From: Silene conica
Lineage: Eukaryota; Streptophyta; Magnoliopsida; Caryophyllales; Caryophyllaceae
DNA: 64,000 nt
Reading direction: 5' to 3'
Assembly (NCBI GenBank): GCA_029255685.2
Contig: CM055318.2
Span: 33,468,001-33,532,000 of the forward strand
The notes under the pieces are model-generated. The model did no database searches. It saw only the letters and a program-made list of their open reading frames with translations, and was not told where the DNA came from. Position 1 is the first letter of the stretch. Every line of letters begins with the position of its first letter. This document shows, one piece after another, positions 47,335-58,650 of this stretch. Made by a program: the position numbers and the translations under genes.

Positions 47335-48350
47335 TGTGGGGAATATAGCATGTATTCGCCCTAAAACGTGAAGGATTATAACGAATTTTACAGTTGAGAT
47401 TATTGTCATAAGTTAATAAAAACATGAAAAGGAATACAACCTTGGGTCCTTGCTTGAATAGGCCTAAGAACAGGAATTAAAGTAAATTCCCTCCTATAAC
47501 TTGCACCCAAGACTTGAATGAGATGATGGCGCGTGTGCTAGAAAGGCTCTCCAATTGCCTTGCAATATGGGGAGAGTTTTGTGAAGTTTTAGATGTGAGA
47601 TCTGGGTTTTGGGAAAAGCCAGTTCTCAAAACCCTAATTTCCTTGAGATGTGTTTAATCAGTAAAACAATCAAAAAGGCAGTCACCTGACAAAAGGAGGA
47701 GGACTCTCCTTATGTAGTATTGGTGGGTCGGCCGAACGGGTTGAGGTAAGAGTACTGGGCTTTCTCCACTCTTACCTTATTCCTTTGCGTGATTCGACCC
47801 GTTTTGCTAAATATTATTTGCGGGATTTTAATTATAAATCGCATACATGTTATCAGATATTAATGCAGTCGATGTATTAATAATGGTCTGATAAAATTAC
47901 GATATTGTATAATTACCCAAATTAATATAACTGTTTATATTAATACGCGAATACAATATTTAATTAAATATTACCGTTTATATTTAATTTACGAATTAAT
48001 CATGTAATCCGTATTAGCTAAAATTATTTAATCCGTATTAAATAATAATCTCAACATCTTATTGACTAATTTAATAGTCAATACCTCTGACTAACTGTTT
48101 AGTCATATCCGGCATAAATGTGACTGTATTTTCATACCTTCACATCTCTCAAACGTGTCCTATAGGTGTGACGTATAGGGACCAGTTGATCACCGCCATC
48201 CGTATGACAATAACGTCAAACTTATCTAGCAAGCCAACCGTTATTGATAAACGAGGATCAACTGATAATAATACTGAAGTATGTCCTTGTGATCCTTAAA
48301 GAGATTTAATAAGTCATTGTACTTAATTGTCAAGGACACCAGCCCCAACA
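47335..48350 (-). repeat. B 5' LTR
   Basis: 1016 bp, TGTGGGGAATA to CAGCCCCAACA, followed on the right by the AGGAC duplication and T1 RT sequence. Confidence 0.92.
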
Positions 48351-49188
48351 AGGACAACACTGACAGCCGCCTCGGTCACGGAGAGATACAGATACAGGGG
48401 CTCCTCTGGTTCTGGTTTGGAGAGAAGAGGTGGGGTGCTGAGGTACTGCTTCAAGTCGGCAAAGGCATTTTCATGCTCTTTTGTCCACTCGAATTTGTGG
48501 CTCTTGCGCAGTATGTCGTAGAATAGCTTGCATCTGTCGGAGGATCTGGATATGAACCGGTTGAGGGCTGCTATTCTTCCTGTCAGCTTTTGCACGTCTT
48601 TTGGCTTTTGTGGAGATTCAAGCTGCACGAGGGCTTTGATTTGCTCAGTGCTCCTCTCAATTCCTCTTCGGGTAACCATGTATCCTAGGAATTTCCCACT
48701 TGATACTCCGAATGTGCACTTTGACGGTTTTAATTTCATCTGGTATTTTCTGAGGATGCTGAAGTGTCATTCAGGTGTTGGGCGTGTTGATTGGTCACTT
48801 TGGATTTTGCTACCATCTCGTCGATGTATACTTCCATCGTCTTGCCTATCTGGTCCTTGAACATCATGTTCACCGGCCTTTGGTAGGCGGATCCTGCGTT
48901 TTTCAATCCAAAGGGCGTGTAATTATAGCAATAGATACCTCTTTCTGACCTAAAGGTTGTTTTCTCCTGGTCCTCCGGGTGCATCTTGATTTGATTGTAT
49001 CCGCTCCAAGCATCCAGGAACGTTAGCATCTCGTGCCCTGTTGTGGCATCCATCATGGCATCGATGTGTGGGAGAGGGAATGGGTCTTTTTTACATGATT
49101 TGTTCAAGTCGGTGAAGTCCACGCAAACTCTCCACTTGCCATTCTTCTTGGGGACTGTTTTGGTAAATTTTTTACCGGGTTAAGTTTT
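48351..49188 (-). pseudogene. T1 reverse transcriptase region
   Basis: Gypsy RT motifs on the minus strand: 'DFTDLNKSCKKDPFPLPHID', 'FLDAWSGYNQIKMHP', 'YTPFGLKNAGSAYQR', 'VYIDEMVAKSK' and 'CTFGVSSGKFLGYMVTRRGI'. Right edge: T2 LTR at 49189. Left edge: copia B. Fossil with several breaks. Confidence 0.88.
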
Positions 49189-49661
49189 TGTGATGCGGGT
49201 CAAAGTACCAACCAATATGCGGATTTACGTAGAAAACAGATATAAAGAACGTGAGAAACAAAATAACGACACAAGAGGTTTTGGTGACGCGGAAAAACCC
49301 AATGAGGGAAACAACCGCGGGGGGAACGGAATCCCACAAAGATTTTCACTATAATCGAGAGTATTCGCTGTTTTGTATGGAGTAAAAGTATGTGCGTAAG
49401 TAGTAAAGTTACAACGTATGCATGAACGAATGAGTATGCCCTAGTTTTTCTTTTATAGCTTTGGACTTCTTGTCAGCTAATTCTGCTCTGGCCCTGGGAT
49501 ATAGGAGTAAATATAGGAGGATATTCCTTTAAGGTTTGACTCGTTCTTCTGCTTCAACGTCTTTCTTTCTGACTCATGTGATCTGCATTGGTGACGGGCT
49601 TCTGGTATCTTTTTTCTCTTTTGGTCCCAGTGTTTTTAATAACATAATTTTGGGCTAAACA
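49189..49661 (-). repeat. T2 3' LTR (473 bp)
   Basis: Inferred from ends TGTGATGCGGG ... GGGCTAAACA and from the polypurine tract immediately beyond (minus strand GAAATTTGGGGGAAAT then TGTTTAGCCC). No second copy is in the window, so the left boundary is less sure than the right. Confidence 0.65.
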
Positions 49662-50051
49662 ATTTCCCCCAAATTTCATCCTTGATTGGCTTTCAATTGG
49701 GCTGAAATTTCCTCTGCGTCTGAGAATTCTGGAATTTACGTGGGTAGTTGGGGAATTAGTGCAACTGCTCATAGCCGCCTTTCCTGTCTGACTTGTCCCA
49801 CTTGTCCCACTCTTACATTAACTGCTTGTCCCCTCAACATTTACCACCACTTCACTTTAACCTTTCACCTTTCAAATTTGAATTTACTTTTCAAATTTTT
49901 CATCCACTTGTTTTCTATATAAATATCCTTGCATCCGTCTTTTACTTCTTTTACCTCTCTTTAACTCTCTTCCAATCTTCTTGCTTTCCTTTGCTTTTCT
50001 TGCTTTTTCCCTTTGCAGTAAAATATTTTTCACCTTCTTCGAAATTTCACC
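49662..50051 (-). other. T2 spacer with polypurine tract
   Basis: ATTTCCCCCAAATTTC at 49661-49676 is the polypurine tract on the minus strand. The rest is a pyrimidine-rich stretch on the plus strand leading to the ATG of the antisense ORF; it may hold that ORF's promoter and leader, but no TATA box is convincing. Confidence 0.6.
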
Positions 50052-52082
50052 ATGTCTGCTCCTTTCTCCTCTGCTGCTACTCTCGCTGGCTGCTCGTCTG
50101 GATCCTCTCCTGCGCTGGGGGTCTACTCTGGTCCCTTCCCGTCGCAGAAATTGTTGGCTCCCAGGCATCTTTGTGACTCTGCTTTTGACGAGTCCAACAC
50201 TGCTCTTATCAAGGTCAGGTTTGGCTTCTCGGATGGGGTCGTCTACCACCTCCCCCTTGCTGGCGAGAAGGCCGATTTTGCGAGGGAGGGGTGGACCTGC
50301 TTCTACGAGTACCCCTTCCGCCTGGGCTTGAGGTTCCCTTTCTCTGACTTGATTGTTGACTTCTTAAAATTGACCAAGTTGGCCATATGCCAGGTTGCCC
50401 CCCATGCATGGCGTATTTTACTTAGCATTTGTGCCCTGAATCGTGAGCGTGGCTTGAACATTGGGCTGGCGGATCTGGGTCAGTGGTTTAACCCACGTTC
50501 TTTAGGCCATTCCCAGTGCACAATCCGTGGTCATGATAATATGCCTTCTGCTATCGTCTTTCCCACTACTCCGGATGACAGTAAATGGTTCACCCGTTTC
50601 ATCTTTGTTAAGATTGACACGTTGCCTTCTTCTCCAGACTATATTTTCTCTGAATGGCAGCAGATTGAAGGTATGGTTTCTGCTCTGGGTTTATTCCCCT
50701 GGTTTGGTTTTCCTCTGGTGTTGTATTTTTTACTGATAATTGATTTGCTTCTTCAGGGAACAGCCTGGCTAAACTTCCTGAGTCTGAGGATCCTGCTGCC
50801 TCAAAGGCCAAGCTCCTGGACCTTCCTGCTGAGGAGAGATCTTTCCACAAGCTGGTCCGGGATTCCGCTGTTCCGGCGGTGAAAAAGGAGGGCATGATGT
50901 TATTTATTTGGTTATTTTCTTAGGTAGGGTTGTGCTTAGTCTGTTTTGATTTTTGCTGTTACTTTTTCAGGCAAGGCCAGAGTTGATGTGAGCAAGGTGA
51001 TGCAGTTGCGGAGAAAAAGGTTTACCCCTGGGGACGCGGGGTCCTCGAATAAAAAGAAAATAGATGCTGTTGAGGGGAGCCCTGCTGGAGCTGGGTGCCA
51101 GGCTGCCCCGATCGAAGTTGATGCTGCTGATCCAGTTCAGGAGTCTGTTCCTACGACTTCCTTTGTTGATATATCTCCCCTTGAGATCCCTCCCACCATT
51201 CCTATTCCTGGCTTTAAACTTATATCTGAGCCACTGCCTCGGACATCTTCTGGGGAGTCCTTCATTCCTCCTCTGTATCTATAAATCCCTGGAGGTTTTG
51301 GAGGGTCCAAGACCAAGCTTTGGCCTACCTTGAACTCTTTACTGTTCCCTGCTTCTGCCTCTATTCTTAAGAAGCGTCCTTTTCAGGACCTGACCAAGCA
51401 CGTTGCAGAGGTTTCTTTTGAGGTAGGCTTTTTTCTTTGATTTCTGGGGTTTTTTTTATCTTATTTGGTTTTGTGTGCTCAGGCTTTGGAACTGGCGTTG
51501 TGTGCCAACCAACAGAGTGAGGCATTGCTGGCTGTTTCTCAGCGCATGAAGGTGGCTCATGATGATGCTCTGGAGAGGATGTAGGAGATGGCGGTGAAGC
51601 TGAACTCGGAGGAGATATTAAGGGGGAATCTGCGGCAAGCTTTCGAGTGTTTTCGTCGGGAGGTAATTGCGGGCCAGGAGAAGCTCAAGGCCCAGGAGGA
51701 GATCTCTCAGAACCAGTTGGCCACAGCTCAGTCTAAGCTGGAGCGGGCCTTAACCTTAGAGGCTGATCTGGTTCTGAAGGTGGAGGCTCTAGAGCACAAA
51801 AAGGCTGGTCTGCAGAGAGCTTTGATTGAGGCTGTTTCCTATACTGCTGCTGAGACCCGGATTAAGTGCGTTAAAGAGTTCCATGAGGGTAGTCATACCA
51901 CCTGGAACTTAACTGCTCTACAGGAGACCTTCGCTGTAGATTTCCCCGATGGCCTGAACATGGATCTGATTTCTGATGATGAAGAGGAGGGTATGGTGGG
52001 GTCCCAAGATGCTGGAGAGGAGGTTTCCTCTGGCCCCACCAGTGCTGATGCTGCTGCTGCTGGACCTACTCCTGATGAGTAG
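50052..52082 (+). pseudogene. T2 antisense extra ORF, spliced
   Basis: Begins MSAPFSSAATLAGCSSGSSP. Residues about 90-200 form the putative gypsy-type transposon domain ('LRFPFSDLIVDFLKLTKLAI', 'WFTRFIFVKIDTLP'). The 3' part (51588-52082) is a predicted coiled coil ('QNQLATAQSKLERALTLEAD') with an acidic tail ending TPDE. GT-AG intervals, for example 50671-50756 and one ending TTTTTCAG at about 50971, show that it is organised in exons; spliced antisense ORFs beyond pol are known in Tat elements. Transcription would be opposite to the element. Its function is unknown. Fossil, with breaks. Confidence 0.7.
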
Positions 52083-52699
52083 GTTCTCTTTTTTTAAAAA
52101 TTTGTCTGCTGGGCCCTGATATGGGCGTTAATATTTTGTATCTGTGAACTTTGGGTGCCCCTGCGTGGGCTTTTAACTGTTGTAACTTTTGCTGCTGGTC
52201 CGGGTGGACCAGCAAAAACAATCCTGTTCCTGGGCTGCCTTGGGCAGCTCTTTTTTTAATCGTATGGTTCCCCGTTGTATGGGGCTTTGTTTTATCCGTT
52301 GGTTTTTCTGCCTTTTTTTTCTGGCGTTTTTCTTTTGTACATGCATGTTTCGTTTGTGTTTTGGCCATCGCTGCTTTGATGTGATGGCCTGGTGTTTTAG
52401 ATACCCATCTCTATATTGGGGTGCCAGGCTTTGACTTAGGTTCTCCTGCGATCAGTGCAGATTTCCTCTTTAGGTCAGTCCACTAGGATAAGCAAATTCT
52501 AGTCCAGAAAATAAGTGATAAAATTTTCCCTTTTTAAAAGACTTGAAAGTTGAAAAATGCACCAAGGTTTGAAATTGTAAGACTTGGATTACTAAACTTA
52601 GGTTAAAAAATATAAACGCAAGACAACATTTTAAACTTAGGTTAAAGATATAAAGGCAAGATAATATTTTAAGTTGAACCAAAGTAAACTTTATACAGA
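52083..52699. other. T2 spacer between antisense ORF and integrase
   Basis: Convergent 3' ends of the antisense ORF and pol. The first part is T-rich on the plus strand; the rest is AT-rich without a recognisable gene. No polyadenylation signal is certain. Confidence 0.6.
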
Positions 52700-53281
52700 G
52701 TAGAACCTGAGGTCTAAGGGAGCTGCTCTGATCTGGTGGAGGCACCTCTAAATGATATACTGTTTTAAGTGAAGTATATTCCATGATCTGGGTATCATTT
52801 CCCCTTCCATTGTCATTAGCCTGTAGGCCCCGTTACCAACTATGCTCTCAACTTAGTATGGGCCCTCCCAGTTGTAAGCAAACTTCTCAGCTTGTCGGTT
52901 CTTAGTGTTCTAGAACACCTTTCTCAGGACCAGATCTCCTACTTGCAGGGTTCTGATCCCGACATTTTTGTTGTAGCTCCGAGCCACCATCTGCTTGTAT
53001 GAGGCCATTCCGACGTAGGCACTGGTCCTGAGTTCATCAACAGTGTCCAGGTTACTTGTCATCTCTACTTGGTTCTGGTCCTCAGTTATGCACCCGTATC
53101 TGTGGGTTGGAATTTTGACTACAGAAGGAATTACAGCTTCTGCTCCGAAGACAAGGCTGAAGGGGGTCTAACCTGTTGCTACTTTTGGAGTAGTTCTGTC
53201 AGCCCACAGGACCAGAGGGAGCTCCTCTGCCCATTTCCCTCCCATTTCTTGTAGTTTCCTTTTCATATTTTCAATGATGAT
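52700..53281 (-). pseudogene. T2 integrase C-terminal region
   Basis: The minus strand encodes a segment parallel to T1 6880-7450: core end 'GGKWAEELPLVLWADRTTPK' and the C-terminal GDLV and WEGPY-type region. It is cut on the right by SIRE element E at 53282 (ATGAT at 53277-53281 is the candidate left duplication). Fossil, several breaks. Confidence 0.75.
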
Positions 53282-54793
53282 TGAAGAGTCTATTGACCTA
53301 GATATACTCAAGAAGGGGGGTTGAATTGAGTATGCCAACTTTTTCGATTCTTCTTCGATGTGAGTTGTTGTGACAAAGTAATAGCAAGTAATGAGTAAGG
53401 ACGATAAAGTAAAGGAGACACGATCTTTTGAAGTGGTTCAGTTTCACAAATCGAAACCTACATCCACTATTCTCGATTAATAAAATTAGTACCTTCTCCG
53501 GATTACAATTTTATCAACCCAACTCGTACAACTTTGATGTTAGTTGTAACTCAATCTAGATACCGTAAAATATCTAGCTACGATAAGCACCGTGAAATAC
53601 TTGCTTACAATTAGTACCGCTAAATACTCGAATCTATCTTAAGCAAGTAAGATAAACTTTCAACTTCTTCTTGTATTTGATGATCTTGAATGTATGAAAA
53701 TCTTCTTCAATGTTTGTAGTCTTGATTACGAGATTTGACAATGATTGAATTGGCACGGAAAACGAAGCGCGTGAGAGACTACGTTCGTTTGATTTTCTCG
53801 ATATGCCTGAGGCTCGTGTGTTGTATCTTAGGCGTGTGATATTGAGAGCATATATATACTAATTTAGATCTAGGTTAAATCCTAGATAGTTTTAGGAATA
53901 TTACTTTAGCTAGAACACTACTTCTAGGTAATATTTAAAACTTAATCTTATATGAATTAGGAAAGGATTCTATTAAGATAATATTAAATTAAGACATAAG
54001 ATAATACTTCCACAATCCTATTAGATTTAGGAAATATCTTATACCATAAAATATAGAATCCTATTTTGAATCAATTCCTAATTCTTGTCAATAATATAAT
54101 AAATTATATTATTAATCAAATCCTAGACAATCTTTAAGTAGATTAAAAAAACAAGTTTATTTATTTAATTAACTAAAAAGATAATATGAAACGTATTAGG
54201 ATTCGTATAGTAGAAACGTGATACACGCTTCCCTATGCACGACTCCCAACGCCCATAACACGTTCTTCGAGACATATTCTACGAAGCACGTTTCTCTAGG
54301 AATTTGAATTTTGACAATAACGGTTAAAATAAAATCCTTAGTTTATTAGAATTAATATTTACCTCATAAGATAAATATTTTAATTCTTGTCAACTAATGA
54401 CTATTTCTATTTTAAAACCGTTTATAAGATTACCAAATTAATATATAATAATATATTAATAGTACGCATAAATCTTCATGCTTTGATTTGTTTCACGCAA
54501 ATCTCATTTCTTCGATAGTAATAGGCATGATCTACAACTAAAGAACTCTTGATTATTGTAATAAAACTTGTGTCTTGTGAATCTTCAAAAGACTTGACAA
54601 ATAACATGAGCTTGATCTTCCTTCAATCTTTGATTAAACTTCATACTTTATTAAGCTACGATCTTCGCTCTATAATAAACTGTACACTTAAACGCACGAT
54701 TACGCGCATGTGTATATAAAACATAATTATATAGACTTGTCATTATTAAAACATAAAACAATATATTACTTATATAGAATATATTACTCAACA
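53282..54793 (-). repeat. E 3' LTR (1512 bp)
   Basis: TGAAGAGTCTATTG ... TTACTCAACA. The first 1.24 kb match 62760-64000. The tract AATTCCCCCTTTTT (54794-54807), purine-rich on the minus strand, follows. Confidence 0.9.
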
Positions 54794-55531
54794 AATTCCC
54801 CCTTTTTAATGATGGCAAGTCTTACCTAGAATCGTGTCTAAGTGTAACGTAGTAACGTTCCCCCTTAACATAATATTGGTCTTTTATAATATAGATCAAC
54901 TAGGGTTTCTATTTTTAAACTAAGCCAATTACTTAAAAAGAACTTTGAGAGACAATACGTTACGACAAGGAGCAATCTTAGGCAAATTCGTAATCTAGGT
55001 CGCATTCTTTTCCCCCTCTTGACATCATTGAAAAGACGGAAACAAAGACATAAAACGACTAGAATGATATAATACGAAACAAACCTAAGCATGCAATTCT
55101 AAATTAAAGACACAAACGTAATTAAAATCATGCAAACACGAAATACGAACGGAAATACGAAACACAACCATATACTACAATGCCAAAAGGGCCGAATATT
55201 AAAAGTAAAGCCTAATGAGCCGAAGTTTAAGAACATACGCCACTTGGGCTGAAAGTAGTAACATAAGGTCGTAATGGGCCGAAAGTAAGAGAGCAAATTG
55301 TAAAGATTAGTACAAGCCATCTGGGCCGAATTAGGATAGGGAAAATGGGCCAGAAACTTCAAAAGATAACAAGGCTAAATTGTTTGCAAAAGAAAAGAAA
55401 ATTAAGGGCAAAGGTAAGTAATGGGTTATGGAGACCGGACACCACCACACGGCCCAACCCAGTCACATGTTAAACTCCAAGCCCAAACCTGCAAAACAAA
55501 GTCAGTACTAATTACGAAACATAAATCGAAA
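54794..55531 (-). other. E polypurine tract and 3' untranslated stretch
   Basis: AAAAAGGGGGAATT on the minus strand borders the LTR. The remaining 0.7 kb has short open frames without a family and is read as untranslated tail. I see nothing else. Confidence 0.7.
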
Positions 55532-57022
55532 TCATTCGGGGTGACAGATGATGTGAGAATTAACGAACTCGGGACGGGTACGATATTCCAACGAATCAAG
55601 ACGGTCAAGACAACTCGCCACATTGCGTCCTTGAGCATCAATGGCACGCTCGAAATTTAGAACCTTAAGACTTAGAGCTTTTACCGCCTCTAGACACTTA
55701 GCTCCGTCCTCTCGTAACCCGCGGCCATCTTGAACCAACGCACCCCCTTGAGTCGTCAAAAAGTGATGACGATCACTTATCCCAATAATTTCCTCCTTAA
55801 CAAACTTGATTTCTCGGGTGAGTTTTTCAAGACTTTCACTGACCTTTTCCATCCATACCCGTATACCAACATTCGGTATCCCCGACCCTTGACCATTTTC
55901 GGACTTCGTGTCCTTCAATCCAGCCACAACCGAGCACAATTTATCGACCTTTCCTTCAAGAACACCCAGATTTCCGTTTCCTTCAACCTCCTCACTTTCT
56001 CGACCAAATAACAGAGTACCATCTTTCCCGAAAATACCCATCAACTTCATTAACCTATCATTCATCCTATCCTTAGGACTAACGCCATAGCTTCCAACAT
56101 CAACAACTCCGGCATCAAATAACAACTCTGATACCCACATGCCATAGGGTATGTCAAGAGTTAAACTAAATCGTTCTTTAACCAAGATTTTCGAAATCTG
56201 ACTAATCTTAGCAAAGAACAATGATGCTAGATTAACTTTAACACCCGTTAACCAATTAAACAACACAACCGCTTCACAACAGCTAAGTTTGTCACGACCA
56301 CCCCGTCGTGGCAAAAATGAATTCCAGAGAAAATTAACAAAGAATTTCAACTTGGGATTAAACGAGTTCGTGAGCAAGGGACTGACTTCGGTGGCCTCAT
56401 TATCAAAGTATTTTTTAATTTTCATCTTTTCGACTTTAGTGACATTAGACCATTCCTTACTCGGATCAAGAACTAGCCCTTCGTTCTTTAACCGAAAGAC
56501 CCTACACATGTCTTCCACAGAAATCCCAATCTCCTTTCCATTAACAACAGCCACAACACCATTATCGACTAACTTGACCGAAGCATAAAATTGGACCAAC
56601 TCAATCGGAAAAATCAGACCCGAAAAGTTACTGATATAGACCCATTCTTGAAATAAAAGAAATTTTTTAAAGAACTTTAAGGCAGGAACTCCGTCTACCC
56701 ACGAAGTCGGGTAAAAACGACCCGCATGCACCGAATATGGTAAAAGTCGTTCTATGAGCATACCTTCCTTTTAGTCATCCGAACTTTCTCAGGACCGTCT
56801 TTAGTTGCTTCTCCAGAGACGTCTTGAAACAGAGGACGAGGTTCTTGAGCAAATGAGTCCTCTTCCATAACATCTTTCCCTTTTTTCTAACTTACGACGT
56901 TTGCTAGATTCGGATTTAGGAACTTCAACAGTGACTGGTTCAGGTGATGGCGGTGGCGAAGGTGTCGGAGTGGGAGAGGGTTGTTTGTGTCGTGATGACC
57001 GGCGAGCAGATATAGGAGGCAT
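55532..57022 (-). pseudogene. E env-like region (SIRE ORF3)
   Basis: Located between pol and the 3' LTR, where SIRE elements carry their envelope-like ORF. The upstream end starts MPPISARRSSRHKQPSPTPT, with a proline/serine-rich leader; the main part, over 400 residues, has 'FPIELVQFYASVKLVDNGVV' and a helical, charged C-terminal half. No clear signal peptide or membrane anchor is seen, so the envelope label is by position and family custom only. Not whole. Confidence 0.6.
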
Positions 57023-57687
57023 TCTTTATTTTTATTTTTATTTGTTGGTCGAGAGTTATAGGTGAGTTTAATGGTGAATTTTTGATCTCAACAAGTTTTA
57101 TGGAGGTAGAGTTATGGTGAAGTGATATTAATGTGAGGGTGGAGTTAGGGTGAGTGACGGTTATGAGAGATAGAGTGTGGGAATGGGTAAGTTTCTTTTG
57201 AGAGGGAGGTGACACGTGGGGTAGGTAAATAAGGTGGGGTTAATTAGTTGGTACGTATTTTTAAGTTGTTACGATTTTCTTGTTACGTGAATTTGGTAAG
57301 TACGATTTTATTTTAAGTTACGTATTTGAGATACGTAACTATGCTTATATATTTATATATATATTATTAATATAATATTGTGAACATAGGTTATTTAATA
57401 TGTGAATATTATTATTTTGACCTGAGAAATTGGTTGTGTACGTTCGTATAACATGTAGCAAGACATAATCACGATCGAGCATTTAATAAAGAATAACACA
57501 CATAGGCATGCAGCGGAATATACGGACACAGTCATATAATTCAGTCTTTTCATAGTCAATCATTGGGTTATTTTCAGCTCTTAAGATCGATTAGGTGCCA
57601 CCGATTAAACCAATTTCCAATCGTAAAGTCTCAAATCGTTCTCTAGCCAAAGGTTTAGTAAAAATATCCGCCCATTGTTTTTCCATA
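57023..57687 (-). other. E spacer between pol and env-like region
   Basis: AT-rich, no recognised gene. It may serve as leader or intron for the env-like region, but no splice signal stands out. Confidence 0.55.
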
Positions 57688-58650
57688 CTACAAAAGTAGT
57701 GAGCCGATCATACCTCTATAAGTAGTTTCATCTACTGACTTACCGTCCTCGTCTTTAGTGAGTTTCTTATCTGTTACCATTGGAGTAGGCATAGGATGAG
57801 AGGATTCCATTCCAAATTTCTTTAGTAACTCTTTGACGTATTTTTGTTGATGGACTTTGATACCCTCGTTCGTTTGTTGAATTTGTAGACCAAGGAAGAA
57901 TTTTAATTCTCCCATCATGCTCATCTCGAACTCGGATGTCATCAACTCTGAGAAATACTGGCACAACTTTTTGTTGGTTGAGCCGAATATAATATCGTCA
58001 ACGTTGATCTGGACAACTAGTAGATCGGAATTTTCACTTTTCAGAAATAGTGTCTTATCTACTGATCCTCTCTTGAATCCGCTTTCCAATAGAAACTTTG
58101 ATAGTCTGTCGTACCATGCTCGAGGGGCCTGTTTCAGCCCGTAGAGAGCTTTGTTCAATCTGTACACATGATCCTTTAATTTGCTGTCAGGAAATCCAGG
58201 AGGTTGCTCAACATAGACTTCCTCCTGAAGATATCCGTTAAGGAATGCAGTCTTAACATCCATTTGAAATAATGTCATTCCTTTATGTGTAGCAAATGCT
58301 ATGAGCAAGCGAATTGCTTCAAGGCGAGCAACAGGAGCAAAGGTTTCGTCATAATCGATCCCTTCCTGTTGGTTGTATCCTTGAACGACCAATCTTGCTT
58401 TATTACGAACGATGACTCCTGAGTCATCTAATTTATTTCTGAATACCCATCTTGTTCCAATTACTGATCTATCTTTTGGACGAGGAACAAGATGCCATAC
58501 TTTATTCCTTTCGAATTGTTGAAGTTCTTCTTGCATGGCGACTATCCAGTCAGGTTCTGCAAGAGCTTCTTTTATATTTGTAGGTTCAATTGTGGAGAGA
58601 AAGGAGTAGAAGGAACAGAAGTTGTTTAAGCTTCTTCGAGTTTGAACTCC
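57688..58650 (-). pseudogene. E reverse transcriptase region
   Basis: Copia RT: '[20 protein letters not shown]', '[20 protein letters not shown]', '[15 protein letters not shown]' and catalytic '[15 protein letters not shown]'. The RNase H domain is not evident. Fossil. Confidence 0.88.

Larger units (their letters stand above)
26920..48350 (-). mobile_element. B: Ty1/copia element inserted in T1, carrying C and D
   Basis: Bounded by TGTGGGGAATA at 26920 and GCCCCAACA at 48350, with TSD AGGAC at 26915-26919 and 48351-48355. All parts are present in minus orientation: 5' LTR 47335-48350, Met primer site, leader, gag-protease 44584-45669, integrase 34312-35845, RT-RNase H 28800-29839, tail, 3' LTR 26920-27932. 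Two later insertions interrupt it (C at 35851-44578, D at 29843-34308). LTR pair differs at about 16 of 1013 positions by eye (about 1.6 %). Same family as A. Broken, several breaks. Confidence 0.93.
4319..49188 (-). mobile_element. T1: Tat-lineage Ty3/gypsy element, fragmented and nested
   Basis: Pieces of one minus-strand pol gene occur in the correct order from right to left: RT (48351-49188), RNase H (26145-26919) and integrase (6753-7976). A plus-strand extra ORF follows at 4319-6117. The two gaps are exactly filled by copia elements A and B, each with TG...CA ends and 5-bp duplications of T1 sequence (GGTTT; AGGAC). An antisense extra ORF beyond pol is known from Tat-type elements. The right end is entered by T2 at 49189, so gag and the 5' LTR are not seen. 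It is old and broken many times, and it is the outermost layer of the nest. Confidence 0.8.

Noticed and set aside
46820-47409. Frames rich in phenylalanine, lysine and GRSTD repeats
   Set aside because: Produced by the A/T tract and the GGTCGACCGACC motifs of the leader of B.
53069-53254. Plus-strand frame within the T2 integrase segment
   Set aside because: Antisense shadow; the minus strand matches integrase.
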